From the NCBI GenBank assembly GCA_947493455.1, contig CANLRB010000002.1, forward strand, positions 186,001-250,000: a stretch of 64,000 nt of DNA, in the 5' to 3' direction. The stretch comes from an uncultured Pseudoalteromonas sp. Its GTDB lineage: Bacteria > Pseudomonadota > Gammaproteobacteria > Enterobacterales > Alteromonadaceae. Position numbers and translations under genes: made by a program. Below are positions 43,879 to 51,369 of the stretch, in pieces; within the stretch, counting starts at the first letter, position 1, and the number at the start of each line of letters is the position of its first letter. Below the pieces are notes generated by a model. The model saw only the letters and a list, made by a program, of their open reading frames with translations, searched no databases and was not told the origin of the DNA.

Positions 43879-44481
43879 CTAGTTGGCGGGGGTATCTGTT
43901 TCCTCTTCAGTGATATCGTCATCGGTTGAAGGCACAGCTTGCTCAACTTCTGCTTCTTTACCCTTAGCTTGGGCTGATTTTCGTGCTCGAATTTCGATAT
44001 CAATTATGCGTCGAGCCAGTTTGATAATGCGCTGTTGCCATGCGTAGTTGCCATCAACACGTTGTTTGTTGCTAAGCACGCTAGATAACCAAAGTGTGTC
44101 CATTGAAATCATCAATGCATCGAGTTTGCGAACTAAGCCGACAAACTGGCCAACCTGGGGCGAGCTGATTTTGGCGTTGAAGGTTATCGGGTCGGTGTAG
44201 TCAGGTACTTCATCGATGCCATTGGACTCCATCAGTTTGTCCAAACGATCTTGTTCGTTGTCTACCGCCTTAGCGCAATCTTCGATCAACTGGCTAATGA
44301 TCTGTTCCACTTCATCAATTTCGTTCTCATCGCCAATGATGCGCAGGATGACATCGATTCCGTAAAGCGCACTGACCGTCCGTCTAAAAACACGGTCAAC
44401 GACACGTTGCGCCTGTAAGCTGTTAATTGTAAATGATTGTTCAAAGATGGGTTTTGAGTAATTGGGTTTTGCTTGGGCCAT
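43879..44481 (-). CDS. Conserved ICE protein, DUF1845/AcaB-like
   Basis: A 200-residue mainly helical protein with an acidic C-terminus (TDDDITEEETDT). It has no enzymatic motif. The middle part (FNAKISSPQVGQFVGLVRKLDALMISMDTLWLSSVLSNKQR) is the conserved portion of the ICE/DUF1845 group, some of which are called AcaB transcription factors in IncC plasmids. That link is from memory and tentative. It diverges from the recombination cluster and forms the right border of the traN hotspot. Confidence 0.7.
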   Translation of the reverse strand: MAQAKPNYSKPIFEQSFTINSLQAQRVVDRVFRRTVSALYGIDVILRIIGDENEIDEVEQIISQLIEDCAKAVDNEQDRLDKLMESNGIDEVPDYTDPITFNAKISSPQVGQFVGLVRKLDALMISMDTLWLSSVLSNKQRVDGNYAWQQRIIKLARRIIDIEIRARKSAQAKGKEAEVEQAVPSTDDDITEEETDTPAN

Positions 44482-44784
44482 AAGTTTGCTCCTGATATGA
44501 CAATAATCAGTTCCTAGCCTAATCCTCTGTGAGGTAATGGCCTTTCAGCTAGGTGGAAGAATTGAGCATCTTTCTGACTATCCTGTCTGGATAAGACGGT
44601 TACACTGACTTTCAAATATTGCTGATCTGTTTCAGTGATATCTGCGCCTGAGAGCATGAGCTCAAAGGAAGCCCGCCGCTGAGTTTTCTCAGTGGTACTA
44701 AGAGGTAGCTAGCCTCCTTAAACAAATAGCCTGCATGTTTTTACATGCTCAACCATGCGTTCCTTGCGGTTCGCCTTTTCACCA
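44482..44784. other. Divergent promoter region of the recombination cluster
   Basis: About 300 bases without a gene separate the reverse-strand gene from the ssb-bet-exo cluster, and must hold promoters in both directions. A GCATGTTTTTACATGC hairpin sits near 44732-44747. I could not place an activator (SetCD) box with confidence. Confidence 0.4.
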
Positions 44785-44848
44785 CCCAACTGGGGGAGTT
44801 TTCCCCAGTTGGGGGTGACTCCTTCAAAACTAAATTAAGGAGTCACCA
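44785..44848 (+). promoter_or_regulatory. Tandem-hairpin leader 1, sequesters the SD of the first gene
   Basis: First stem: CCCAACTGGGG with CCCCAGTTGGG (perfect 11 bp). Second stem: GGTGACTCCTT with AAGGAGTCACC (perfect 11 bp), which buries the whole Shine-Dalgarno AAGGAG one base before the ATG. This is the clearest member of a family of such leaders across 44.8-54.0 kb. Confidence 0.75.
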
Positions 44849-45175
44849 ATGGAATATATCTTCGGATTTATTATCCAAATCGCAGGCATTATGTTGCTTG
44901 CAAAACTGAGCTGGTCGCTTTTGCGATTGGTTGCTCGTCAAAGCGTGCGCCCGTTTCGATTTGTCCTTACTCAAATCAAGCGTTTGCTCACACCAACACC
45001 AAAACGTCGTCCAATGGCAGTGCCTAAAGCTCCTGGTATGCCCCGTTTGACATCTGCGTTTTACAAAGAGCCACATCAGTACGACATGGCTTTACTCGAA
45101 ATACCAACCTATCTGCGTCGTCAGTCTTCTTTGCCCAGCCGGGTAGAAGCGACTGTGTGCACAGAGTTCAACTAA
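44849..45175 (+). CDS. Small membrane protein, first gene of the recombination cluster
   Basis: A 108-residue protein with one N-terminal transmembrane segment (about 5-28) and a basic cytoplasmic-type tail (RLLTPTPKRRPMAVPKAPG). Family and function are unknown to me. It is 15 bases upstream of ssb and shares its transcript. Confidence 0.7.
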   Translation: MEYIFGFIIQIAGIMLLAKLSWSLLRLVARQSVRPFRFVLTQIKRLLTPTPKRRPMAVPKAPGMPRLTSAFYKEPHQYDMALLEIPTYLRRQSSLPSRVEATVCTEFN

Positions 45176-45190
45176 GACGAGGAGAACATC

Positions 45191-45610
45191 ATGAAAAACC
45201 AAGTAACACTCATAGGCTACGTTGGCGCTGAGCCAGAGACACGAGCCTATCCATCAGGTGATTTAGTGACCAGTATTTCACTGGCCACTTCTGAGAAATG
45301 GCGCGACCGTCAATCCAATGAGCTCAAAGAGCATACGGAATGGCATCGGGTCGTTTTTCGAGATCGTGGTGGATTTAAGTTAGGGCTAAGAGCAAAAGAT
45401 TTAATCCAAAAAGGAGCGAAGCTTTTTGTTCAAGGTCCTCAGCGCACGCGCTCATGGGAGAAAGATGGTATTAAGCATCGATTGACCGAAGTGGACGCGG
45501 ACGAGTTTCTGCTTCTTGATAGTGTGAACAAAACATCTGAGCCATCAGCGGCGGATGATGCGGGCTCCCAAGCTAATTGGGCACAAACTTATCCTGAACC
45601 AGATTTTTAA
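45191..45610 (+). CDS. ssb: Single-stranded DNA-binding protein
   Basis: A 139-residue SSB with the OB fold (NQVTLIGYVGAEPETRAYPSG ... TEWHRVVFRD) and an acidic tip ending YPEPDF instead of the usual DDDIPF. It likely coats the incoming strand and works with the Bet/Exo recombinases. GAGGAG lies 7 bases before the ATG. It is the only gene in this stretch without a long hairpin leader of its own. Confidence 0.92.
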   Translation: MKNQVTLIGYVGAEPETRAYPSGDLVTSISLATSEKWRDRQSNELKEHTEWHRVVFRDRGGFKLGLRAKDLIQKGAKLFVQGPQRTRSWEKDGIKHRLTEVDADEFLLLDSVNKTSEPSAADDAGSQANWAQTYPEPDF

Positions 45611-45628
45611 CCGAGCAAAAACGCTTAA

Positions 45629-45689
45629 ACCCAGCCGGGAGTACTTTCCCGTCAGGGGCAGACTCCCACTTTGATTGTCGGAGTCCACA
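45629..45689 (+). promoter_or_regulatory. Tandem-hairpin leader 2 (bet)
   Basis: Stem 1: CGGGA/TCCCG inside outer CCC/GGG pairs. Stem 2: GACTCC/GGAGTC, covering the GGAG ribosome site of bet. Confidence 0.65.
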
Positions 45690-46508
45690 ATGGAAAAACC
45701 AAAGCTAATCCAACGCTTTGCTGAGCGCTTTAGTGTCGATCCAAACAAGTTGTTCGATACCCTAAAAGCAACAGCATTCAAGCAACGTGACGGTAGTGCA
45801 CCGACCAATGAGCAGATGATGGCGCTCTTGGTGGTTGCAGATCAGTACGGCTTGAACCCTTTCACCAAAGAGATTTTTGCGTTCCCTGATAAACAAGCTG
45901 GGATTATTCCAGTGGTAGGTGTCGATGGATGGTCTCGCATCATCAATCAACACGACCAGTTTGATGGCATGGAGTTTAAGACTTCAGAAAACAAAGTCTC
46001 ACTGGATGGCGCGAAAGAATGCCCTGAATGGATGGAATGCATCATCTACCGGCGCGACCGTTCGCACCCAGTCAAAATCACTGAGTATCTGGATGAAGTC
46101 TATCGGCCGCCTTTTGAAGGTAACGGCAAAAATGGCCCTTACCGTGTAGATGGTCCATGGCAGACGCACACTAAGCGAATGCTAAGACATAAATCCATGA
46201 TCCAGTGTTCCCGCATCGCGTTTGGCTTTGTGGGAATTTTCGATCAAGACGAAGCGGAGCGAATTATCGAAGGCCAAGCAACACACGTTGTTGAGCCATC
46301 TGTGATTCCACCCGAGCAAGTTGATGATCGAACCCGAGGGCTTGTTTACAAGCTTATCGAGCGGGCGGAAGCTTCAAACGCTTGGAATAGTGCATTGGAA
46401 TATGCCAATGAACATTTTCAAGGTGTTGAACTGACGTTTGCGAAACAAGAAATATTTAATGCACAGCAACAAGCAGCCAAAGCGCTCACACAGCCTTTAG
46501 CTTCTTAG
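45690..46508 (+). CDS. bet: Red-beta-type single-strand annealing recombinase
   Basis: A 272-residue RecT/Bet-family annealing protein (NEQMMALLVVADQYGLNPFTKEIFAFPDK ... PVVGVDGW). With the exonuclease encoded just downstream it forms a lambda Red-like pair, known in this ICE family to drive formation of hybrid ICEs. Start at the ATG after the leader hairpin. Confidence 0.95.
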   Translation: MEKPKLIQRFAERFSVDPNKLFDTLKATAFKQRDGSAPTNEQMMALLVVADQYGLNPFTKEIFAFPDKQAGIIPVVGVDGWSRIINQHDQFDGMEFKTSENKVSLDGAKECPEWMECIIYRRDRSHPVKITEYLDEVYRPPFEGNGKNGPYRVDGPWQTHTKRMLRHKSMIQCSRIAFGFVGIFDQDEAERIIEGQATHVVEPSVIPPEQVDDRTRGLVYKLIERAEASNAWNSALEYANEHFQGVELTFAKQEIFNAQQQAAKALTQPLAS

Positions 46509-46530
46509 CGCCACGCATTCATTCTACTAA

Positions 46531-46589
46531 CCCTGGCGGGATTATTCTCCCGTCAGGGGGAAGGTCTCGTCTTTTTTTGGAGATCTTCC
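46531..46589 (+). promoter_or_regulatory. Tandem-hairpin leader 3
   Basis: Stem 1: CCCTG-g-CGGGA with TCCCG-t-CAGGG. Stem 2: GGAAG-g-TCTC with GAGA-t-CTTCC, covering the GGAG of the 47-residue ORF that follows. Confidence 0.65.
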
Positions 46590-46733
46590 ATGACTAAATC
46601 AGCCTCACTTTTTCGCTTGGTACTGGTTGTTGCCCTTGTCGTAGGTTCGATTCAAGCCGGTAAAGCGGCAATTGATTCGGTTCAAGCAAGTGTTGTTCAG
46701 CACCAAACAGCGTTAGCACAAGCTGCAAAGTAA
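46590..46733 (+). CDS. Small 47-residue membrane or secreted peptide between bet and exo
   Basis: ATG to TAA with its own hairpin leader and GGAG ribosome site. The peptide has a basic N-terminus, a hydrophobic stretch (LFRLVLVVALVVGSI), then a helical polar tail ending LAQAAK. It could be a single-pass membrane peptide or carry a cleavable signal (cleavage after QAGKA). No family is known to me. The conserved leader arrangement argues it is a real gene. Confidence 0.6.
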   Translation: MTKSASLFRLVLVVALVVGSIQAGKAAIDSVQASVVQHQTALAQAAK

Positions 46734-46741
46734 CCACTTAA

Positions 46742-46793
46742 CCCTGAAGGGGAGTTCTCTCCTTCGGGGGAGTCTCCCCTCAAAGGAGGCAAT
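46742..46793 (+). promoter_or_regulatory. Tandem-hairpin leader 4 (exo)
   Basis: Stem 1: GAAGG-GAG against CTC-CTTC within CCCTG...GGGGG. The second pairing, CTCC against the AAAGGAGG ribosome site, is short and weaker than in the other leaders. Confidence 0.5.
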
Positions 46794-47810
46794 ATGAAGG
46801 TTATCGACCTATCACAACGTACTCCTGCATGGCACCAGTGGCGCATTGCAGGGGTTACGGCATCTGAAGCCCCAATTATTATGGGGCGTTCACCCTACAA
46901 AACACCTTGGCGATTATGGGCAGAAAAAACCGGATTCGTATTACCGGAAGACCTGTCTAATAATCCCAATGTGCTTCGCGGTATACGGTTGGAGCCTCAA
47001 GCAAGGCGAGCATTTGAGAATGCGCATAATGACTTTCTTCTGCCGTTATGTGCAGAAGCCGATCATAACGCAATCTTTCGAGCCAGCTTTGATGGCGTCA
47101 ACGATGCGGGCGAACCCGTTGAACTGAAATGTCCTTGCCAGTCAGTTTTTGAGGATGTGCAAGCTCACAGAGAACAAAGTGAGGCGTACCAGTTGTATTG
47201 GGTGCAAGTTCAGCATCAAATACTGGTCGCCAATAGCACGCGTGGTTGGTTGGTTTTCTATTTTGAGGACCAACTGATTGAGTTTGAAATACAACGAGAC
47301 GCGGCGTTCTTAACTGAGTTGCAAGAAACAGCGCTTCAGTTTTGGGAGTTAGTACAGACCAAAAAAGAACCGTCAAAATGCCCAGAGCAAGATTGTTTTG
47401 TTCCCAAGGGTGAAGCTCAATACCGCTGGACATCGTTGTCTCGCCAGTATTGCTCAGCACATGCCGAAGTGGTCCGACTGGAAAACCACATTAAATCTTT
47501 GAAAGAGGAAATGCGAGACGCTCAGTCAAAATTGGTCGCTATGATGGGTAACTACGCTCATGCCGACTATGCTGGGGTCAAACTCAGTCGCTACATGATG
47601 GCGGGCACGGTGGACTATAAGCAATTGGCCACCGATAAGTTAGGCGAGCTGGATGAACAGGTTTTAGCCGCTTACCGAAAATCGCCACAAGAGCGGTTGC
47701 GCATCAGCACCAATAAGCCAGATCAGCCCGTTGAAACACCAATCAAAATCAGTCTTGAGCAAGAGAACTTGGTTCTGCCAGGTGACTCGCCGAGCTCATT
47801 TTACTTTTAA
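46794..47810 (+). CDS. exo: Lambda exonuclease-like (YqaJ) nuclease
   Basis: A 338-residue 5'-3' exonuclease of the YqaJ/lambda Exo fold: RTPAWHQWRIAGVTASEAPIIMG (about 7-30), the metal-binding ASFDGVNDAGEPVELKCP block (near 98-114, D and E-x-K) and YWVQVQHQ near 135. It partners with Bet in Red-like recombination. The C-terminus ends GDSPSSFYF, a tail shared with two other proteins of this cluster. Confidence 0.94.
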   Translation: MKVIDLSQRTPAWHQWRIAGVTASEAPIIMGRSPYKTPWRLWAEKTGFVLPEDLSNNPNVLRGIRLEPQARRAFENAHNDFLLPLCAEADHNAIFRASFDGVNDAGEPVELKCPCQSVFEDVQAHREQSEAYQLYWVQVQHQILVANSTRGWLVFYFEDQLIEFEIQRDAAFLTELQETALQFWELVQTKKEPSKCPEQDCFVPKGEAQYRWTSLSRQYCSAHAEVVRLENHIKSLKEEMRDAQSKLVAMMGNYAHADYAGVKLSRYMMAGTVDYKQLATDKLGELDEQVLAAYRKSPQERLRISTNKPDQPVETPIKISLEQENLVLPGDSPSSFYF

Positions 47811-47819
47811 CGTTCACTT

Positions 47820-47842
47820 GGAGCCGATTTCGGCTCCTTTCT
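47820..47842 (+). terminator. Terminator after exo
   Basis: GGAGCCGA and TCGGCTCC flank a short loop and are followed by TTTCT. This would partly separate exo from the AAA-ATPase gene. Confidence 0.5.
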
Positions 47843-47954
47843 CATGCGCTTACATCGAGTGCATCAGAAAGCAGTTTCACTCGTAGCCAATGCTGGGTAC
47901 GAATGATAGAGCGAGCTGAACTCTTATATACACAGCCATACCACAATCAACACA

Positions 47955-48019
47955 CCACCTGACGGGGACTTCATTCCCTGTTGGGGCATGGGGCCTCGTT
48001 AAAACTAATGAGGTTTACC
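47955..48019 (+). promoter_or_regulatory. Tandem-hairpin leader 5 (cobS-like)
   Basis: Stem 1: CGGGGA/TCCCTG. Stem 2: GCCTC with GAGGT, covering the GAGG ribosome site of the ATPase gene. Confidence 0.6.
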
Positions 48020-48979
48020 ATGACAGAACAATCCCCATTTTTGGTTCAAGTGAATCAAGCGTTTAATGTCCCGGCTCCTGATGCTTTCGTTCTGGAAGGA
48101 TATGGTGCCGACACTACCCATCCAAACATTCCCGTTCGCAAGGACGAGTATGTTTTTAGAAAAGAAGACTTACGTGACGTATTGGCGTTCTTGTCTCACC
48201 CAGACGGTGACGGTTTGTATATTACAGGCCCCACGGGATGCGGTAAGACCTCGCTAATTTGCCAAGTTGCTTCTCGATTGAATTGGCCTGTTCAGCAAAT
48301 TACTGCGCACGGTCGATTGGAGTTGTCCGATCTTATCGGTCACCACACACTGGTTAATGGCAACATGACCTTTGTGTATGGGCCGCTGGCACTGGCTGTC
48401 AAGCATGGCCATTTGCTGATCATTAATGAAATGGATCTTGCTGAGCCTGCTGAACTGGCTGGGCTCAATGACATTTTGGAAGGTGCCCCTTTGGCCATCG
48501 CACAAAATGGCGGAGAGATCATCATGCCACACAACAAGTTTCGTTTTATCGCAACCGGCAACAGTGCGGGCAGCGGTGACCAGACGGGCTTGTATCAAGG
48601 TGTGCTTCAACAGAATTTGGCTTTTCTTGATCGCTTTAGAATCATCGAAGCGACCTATGCAGAGCCTTCTGTAGAGGAAGCCATTCTGGAGAATGTTGCG
48701 CCGGGCTTGCCAGAAGTCTTTCGCCAAAAAATGGTGAAAGTGGCTGGTGACATTCGTCGTCTTTTTATTGGGGGCGCGGATGGCGGTGCAGAGCTTAGTA
48801 TCACCATGTCCACTCGGACCTTGGTGCGCTGGGCAAAGTTAACACTTGCTTTTAAAGGTGCTCCTAACGCAGTGGAGTATGCACTGGTTCGGTCTTTGAC
48901 GGCTCGTGCTGAGTTGGAGCAACGTGAAGCCATTCACCGTATTGCCGCTGATGTCTTCGGTGACCACTGGGAGGATTGA
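48020..48979 (+). CDS. cobS: CobS/MoxR-like AAA+ ATPase
   Basis: A 319-residue AAA+ protein. Walker A is GPTGCGKTSLI near 76, Walker B LLIINEMDLAEPAEL near 133 and sensor 1 RFIATGNSAG near 175. It resembles CobS, but there is no cobalamin gene around. MoxR-type ATPases act with VWA-domain partners to remodel proteins, and a VWA protein is encoded about 2.4 kb downstream. Start chosen at the ATG after the leader. An upstream TTG frame runs through the hairpins and is discounted. Confidence 0.85.
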   Translation: MTEQSPFLVQVNQAFNVPAPDAFVLEGYGADTTHPNIPVRKDEYVFRKEDLRDVLAFLSHPDGDGLYITGPTGCGKTSLICQVASRLNWPVQQITAHGRLELSDLIGHHTLVNGNMTFVYGPLALAVKHGHLLIINEMDLAEPAELAGLNDILEGAPLAIAQNGGEIIMPHNKFRFIATGNSAGSGDQTGLYQGVLQQNLAFLDRFRIIEATYAEPSVEEAILENVAPGLPEVFRQKMVKVAGDIRRLFIGGADGGAELSITMSTRTLVRWAKLTLAFKGAPNAVEYALVRSLTARAELEQREAIHRIAADVFGDHWED

Positions 48980-49746
48980 TGATGGAAAAGTGCTTTGCTC
49001 TTTACCGTTACAGTCATTCTGATGGAACAGCCAAAGAATGGGCCATTTACGTTGGATCAGATACCCAGGAGATTGAAGTTCGGTTTGGAAAAGCCGGTCA
49101 ATTGTCGCAGCAGCGATTGATTGACTCGACTGATCCTAACGCTGAAGCAGACCGACGAATCAATGAGAAAATCAACAAGGGTTATCGATTTGTTGGACAA
49201 GTCGGTATTGATCATCAAGGGCGGCCATTTGAACTCTCAAATGCGCTAGATAGCGTCGCGTGCGCCAATAACGTCAGTTGGGAGTTTCGTACTCGCAAGG
49301 ACGTCAATGGCCAAATCTCGCTGGCGCAAAAAGCGTTGTTCGATATGGCAAAGCTGCTTGAAGCCTATGGCTTGGCTGTTTTTGATGATAACCAGGTCAG
49401 GATTGGAGAATGGTCATTAGGGTTTTGCAAAAGCGCATTACCTAGTACCAATCAAATCAGCATAGTGTCGGGTGAAGGCGCTGGCATTGTTAACACGGAT
49501 GATGGCCCGTGGCCATTGTTGCTGTTACTGGCCTTTAAGCGCCAATTACCACCTCTGTGTTCGCTCACAGTAGCGAGTCCTGAAGGGATAGAAGTATCCG
49601 ACCAACTGAAGTTGGAAAAAGATGTATTGCGGTTGCTAGGCAGTGATTTAGAGCGGGTTCGCCCGATTGCTGAAGCACTGGACTTAATGCCTGCGAAAAT
49701 CGATCTCAACCAATCGTCGCCTGATTCGCAAAATTACTATTTCTGA
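48979..49746 (+). CDS. WGR-domain-like protein
   Basis: A 255-residue protein. The first 80 residues (KCFALYRYSHSDGTAKEWAIYVGSD ... VRFGKAGQ) look like a WGR nucleic-acid-binding domain with a degenerate central motif (RFGK for WGR). The rest is unknown. It overlaps the ATPase stop, suggesting coupled expression, and ends SPDSQNYYF, similar to the tails of Exo and the DUF3150 protein. Confidence 0.65.
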   Translation: MMEKCFALYRYSHSDGTAKEWAIYVGSDTQEIEVRFGKAGQLSQQRLIDSTDPNAEADRRINEKINKGYRFVGQVGIDHQGRPFELSNALDSVACANNVSWEFRTRKDVNGQISLAQKALFDMAKLLEAYGLAVFDDNQVRIGEWSLGFCKSALPSTNQISIVSGEGAGIVNTDDGPWPLLLLLAFKRQLPPLCSLTVASPEGIEVSDQLKLEKDVLRLLGSDLERVRPIAEALDLMPAKIDLNQSSPDSQNYYF

Positions 49747-49778
49747 TAGTGATGTTGCCATTAGCGCGTCAACGACTA

Positions 49779-49844
49779 CCACCCAAACGGGGGCCATTGC
49801 TCCTGCTGGGAGTGGTGCGTCCCCATCTCGCATGAGGATGCACT
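49779..49844 (+). promoter_or_regulatory. Tandem-hairpin leader 6 (DUF3150 gene)
   Basis: Stem 1: ACCACCC ... GGG-a-GTGGT with an inner GGGGGC/GCTCCT pairing. Stem 2: GTGCGTCC with GGATGCAC (8 bp), covering GAGGA before the ATG. Confidence 0.65.
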
Positions 49845-50798
49845 ATGAGTATTCAAACCCTCGACAAACTTTTGATTTGTCACATCGACTGTTCCATCTG
49901 GAGCGGTAGAAAAAAACTAAGGCCTGAAGATTTCAGACTAGCCAATGGCAGCCAACTTCCACCGAAGGATGTTGCCAGCTTAGGGAGTAAAAAAATTTGC
50001 GCCCCTGAGGCATTGGCGAACTTTGAAAGGCTTAAGAAAGAAGCGCAACGCTTGTGTGAGCAAGTCGGTGTGCGGTTTTTAGGTGGCTATGCCGTCCCTG
50101 AAGACCGAATTGATCAGATTGTTCCAGAGCTTGACCGGATCGGTCAGGAGTTTGCGCAGTGCAAGCAGTTGTTCTTGGACAACTATGATCAGGTGACGTT
50201 TGACTGGGTTGCAAAACACCCGGAATTTGCAGATGCAATCCGGCGTGCGCTGTCACCCATTGAAGATGTGGAACAACGGCTTCAGTTCGATTATGCCATC
50301 TATCGAATGCAACCGGCTGAACAAGCTGGTGGCTTAGATGACAAGGTCAATGGCATGGGACACACCCTCTTTAGGGAGGTGGCTCGTGATGCTAATGAAC
50401 TGTTTGAGCGTTCCGTTGCAGGAAAGAATCAAATCAGTCAACGTGCCCTTAATCCTCTGAAGCGGTTAAGAGACAAGTTGGATGGTTTGTCATTCCTGGA
50501 TCATCGAGTTCAGCCGATGGTTGAAGCGATGGACAATTTATTTGTTCGTCTGCCGAAGACTGGCCCTGTGACAGACAATCTCTATCACGAACTGATGGCG
50601 ACCATTTTAATTTTGTCTGATCCAGACAAGATGAGAATGCACGGTGAAGGTCAATTGGATATCAGACAACTGATGCCCAAACCTGAACCTAAACCCGCAC
50701 AGCCAGTATCTGCTCAGGCAGATAACTTACGTGCAATACCACAACCAACCGTCAGACCAAACCTTGGTTCGACTGTACCAAACTCATTTTATTTCTAA
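49845..50798 (+). CDS. DUF3150-family protein
   Basis: A 317-residue mainly helical protein that begins with a short strand region (LLICHIDCSIWSGRKKLRPEDF), matching the DUF3150 pattern found beside CobS/VWA genes in plasmids and ICEs. It has no catalytic motif and may be an adaptor or substrate of the AAA/VWA pair (inference). The C-terminus ends STVPNSFYF, as in Exo. Confidence 0.75.
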   Translation: MSIQTLDKLLICHIDCSIWSGRKKLRPEDFRLANGSQLPPKDVASLGSKKICAPEALANFERLKKEAQRLCEQVGVRFLGGYAVPEDRIDQIVPELDRIGQEFAQCKQLFLDNYDQVTFDWVAKHPEFADAIRRALSPIEDVEQRLQFDYAIYRMQPAEQAGGLDDKVNGMGHTLFREVARDANELFERSVAGKNQISQRALNPLKRLRDKLDGLSFLDHRVQPMVEAMDNLFVRLPKTGPVTDNLYHELMATILILSDPDKMRMHGEGQLDIRQLMPKPEPKPAQPVSAQADNLRAIPQPTVRPNLGSTVPNSFYF

Positions 50799-50804
50799 CG
50801 TCCT

Positions 50805-50859
50805 TGAGGGCATGTTGCCCTGAAGGGCGCATGTCCTCTGAACTATGTAAGAGGAAATT
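50805..50859 (+). promoter_or_regulatory. Tandem-hairpin leader 7
   Basis: Stem 1: GAGGGC/GCCCT(T). Stem 2: TCCTCT with AGAGGA (perfect 6 bp), covering the GAGGA ribosome site. Confidence 0.6.
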
Positions 50860-51300
50860 ATGCAATCAACCATCCATAACCCCAGCCAACTGAACCAGTT
50901 TGAAGCACATTTTCGTGGTGTGACTGATGCGGTTGAAAGTGAATCGATACCAGAAGTGGCGTGTTGTCGAACGTTAGTACAACGGTCGTACTCAACACAT
51001 AGTGTCGTGATCCCCAAGAACCCTGTTTTGATCGCAGATGCGGACGCACAAGGAGCTTGGGTAACGGCCATGGTATTTGTTCCAAACATGGCATTGCAGC
51101 AAACCGCTTTTGAGCGGGCCTGGCTGCAATATCAACACGAGGTGTCTACTCAGTTACAAGACCAGTACGGTCTGACATTGGATGACATCCTGAGTTTAGA
51201 CCAGCTTAAAACGTCATTTGAGCAGCACGAGAGTCCAGCTCAATTGGTGGCTTGGTTAGGTCAAAAATACGATCTGGATAAGCTAAAAGCACAGGTTTAA
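50860..51300 (+). CDS. Conserved ICE hypothetical protein
   Basis: A 146-residue acidic protein without recognised domain, signal or membrane segment. The C-terminal half is helical (QHESPAQLVAWLGQKYDLDKLKA). It is encoded between the DUF3150 and VWA genes, so it probably belongs to the same functional set. Confidence 0.65.
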   Translation: MQSTIHNPSQLNQFEAHFRGVTDAVESESIPEVACCRTLVQRSYSTHSVVIPKNPVLIADADAQGAWVTAMVFVPNMALQQTAFERAWLQYQHEVSTQLQDQYGLTLDDILSLDQLKTSFEQHESPAQLVAWLGQKYDLDKLKAQV

Positions 51301-51310
51301 ACACTCACAT

Positions 51311-51369
51311 TCCCAGCGGGGAAACGCTCCCGCTGAGGGAGTATTCCCCCTAATGATTAGGAGACTCCC
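51311..51369 (+). promoter_or_regulatory. Tandem-hairpin leader 8 (VWA gene)
   Basis: Stem 1: AGCGGG/CCCGCT. Stem 2: GGGAGT with ACTCCC, enclosing an inner CTAAT/ATTAG pairing and the AGGAG ribosome site. Confidence 0.65.

Noticed and set aside
47981-48019. TTG start extending the CobS-like protein
   Set aside because: The extension is encoded by the hairpin leader and would add non-conserved residues. The ATG at 48020 has the covered GAGG site as in the neighbouring genes.
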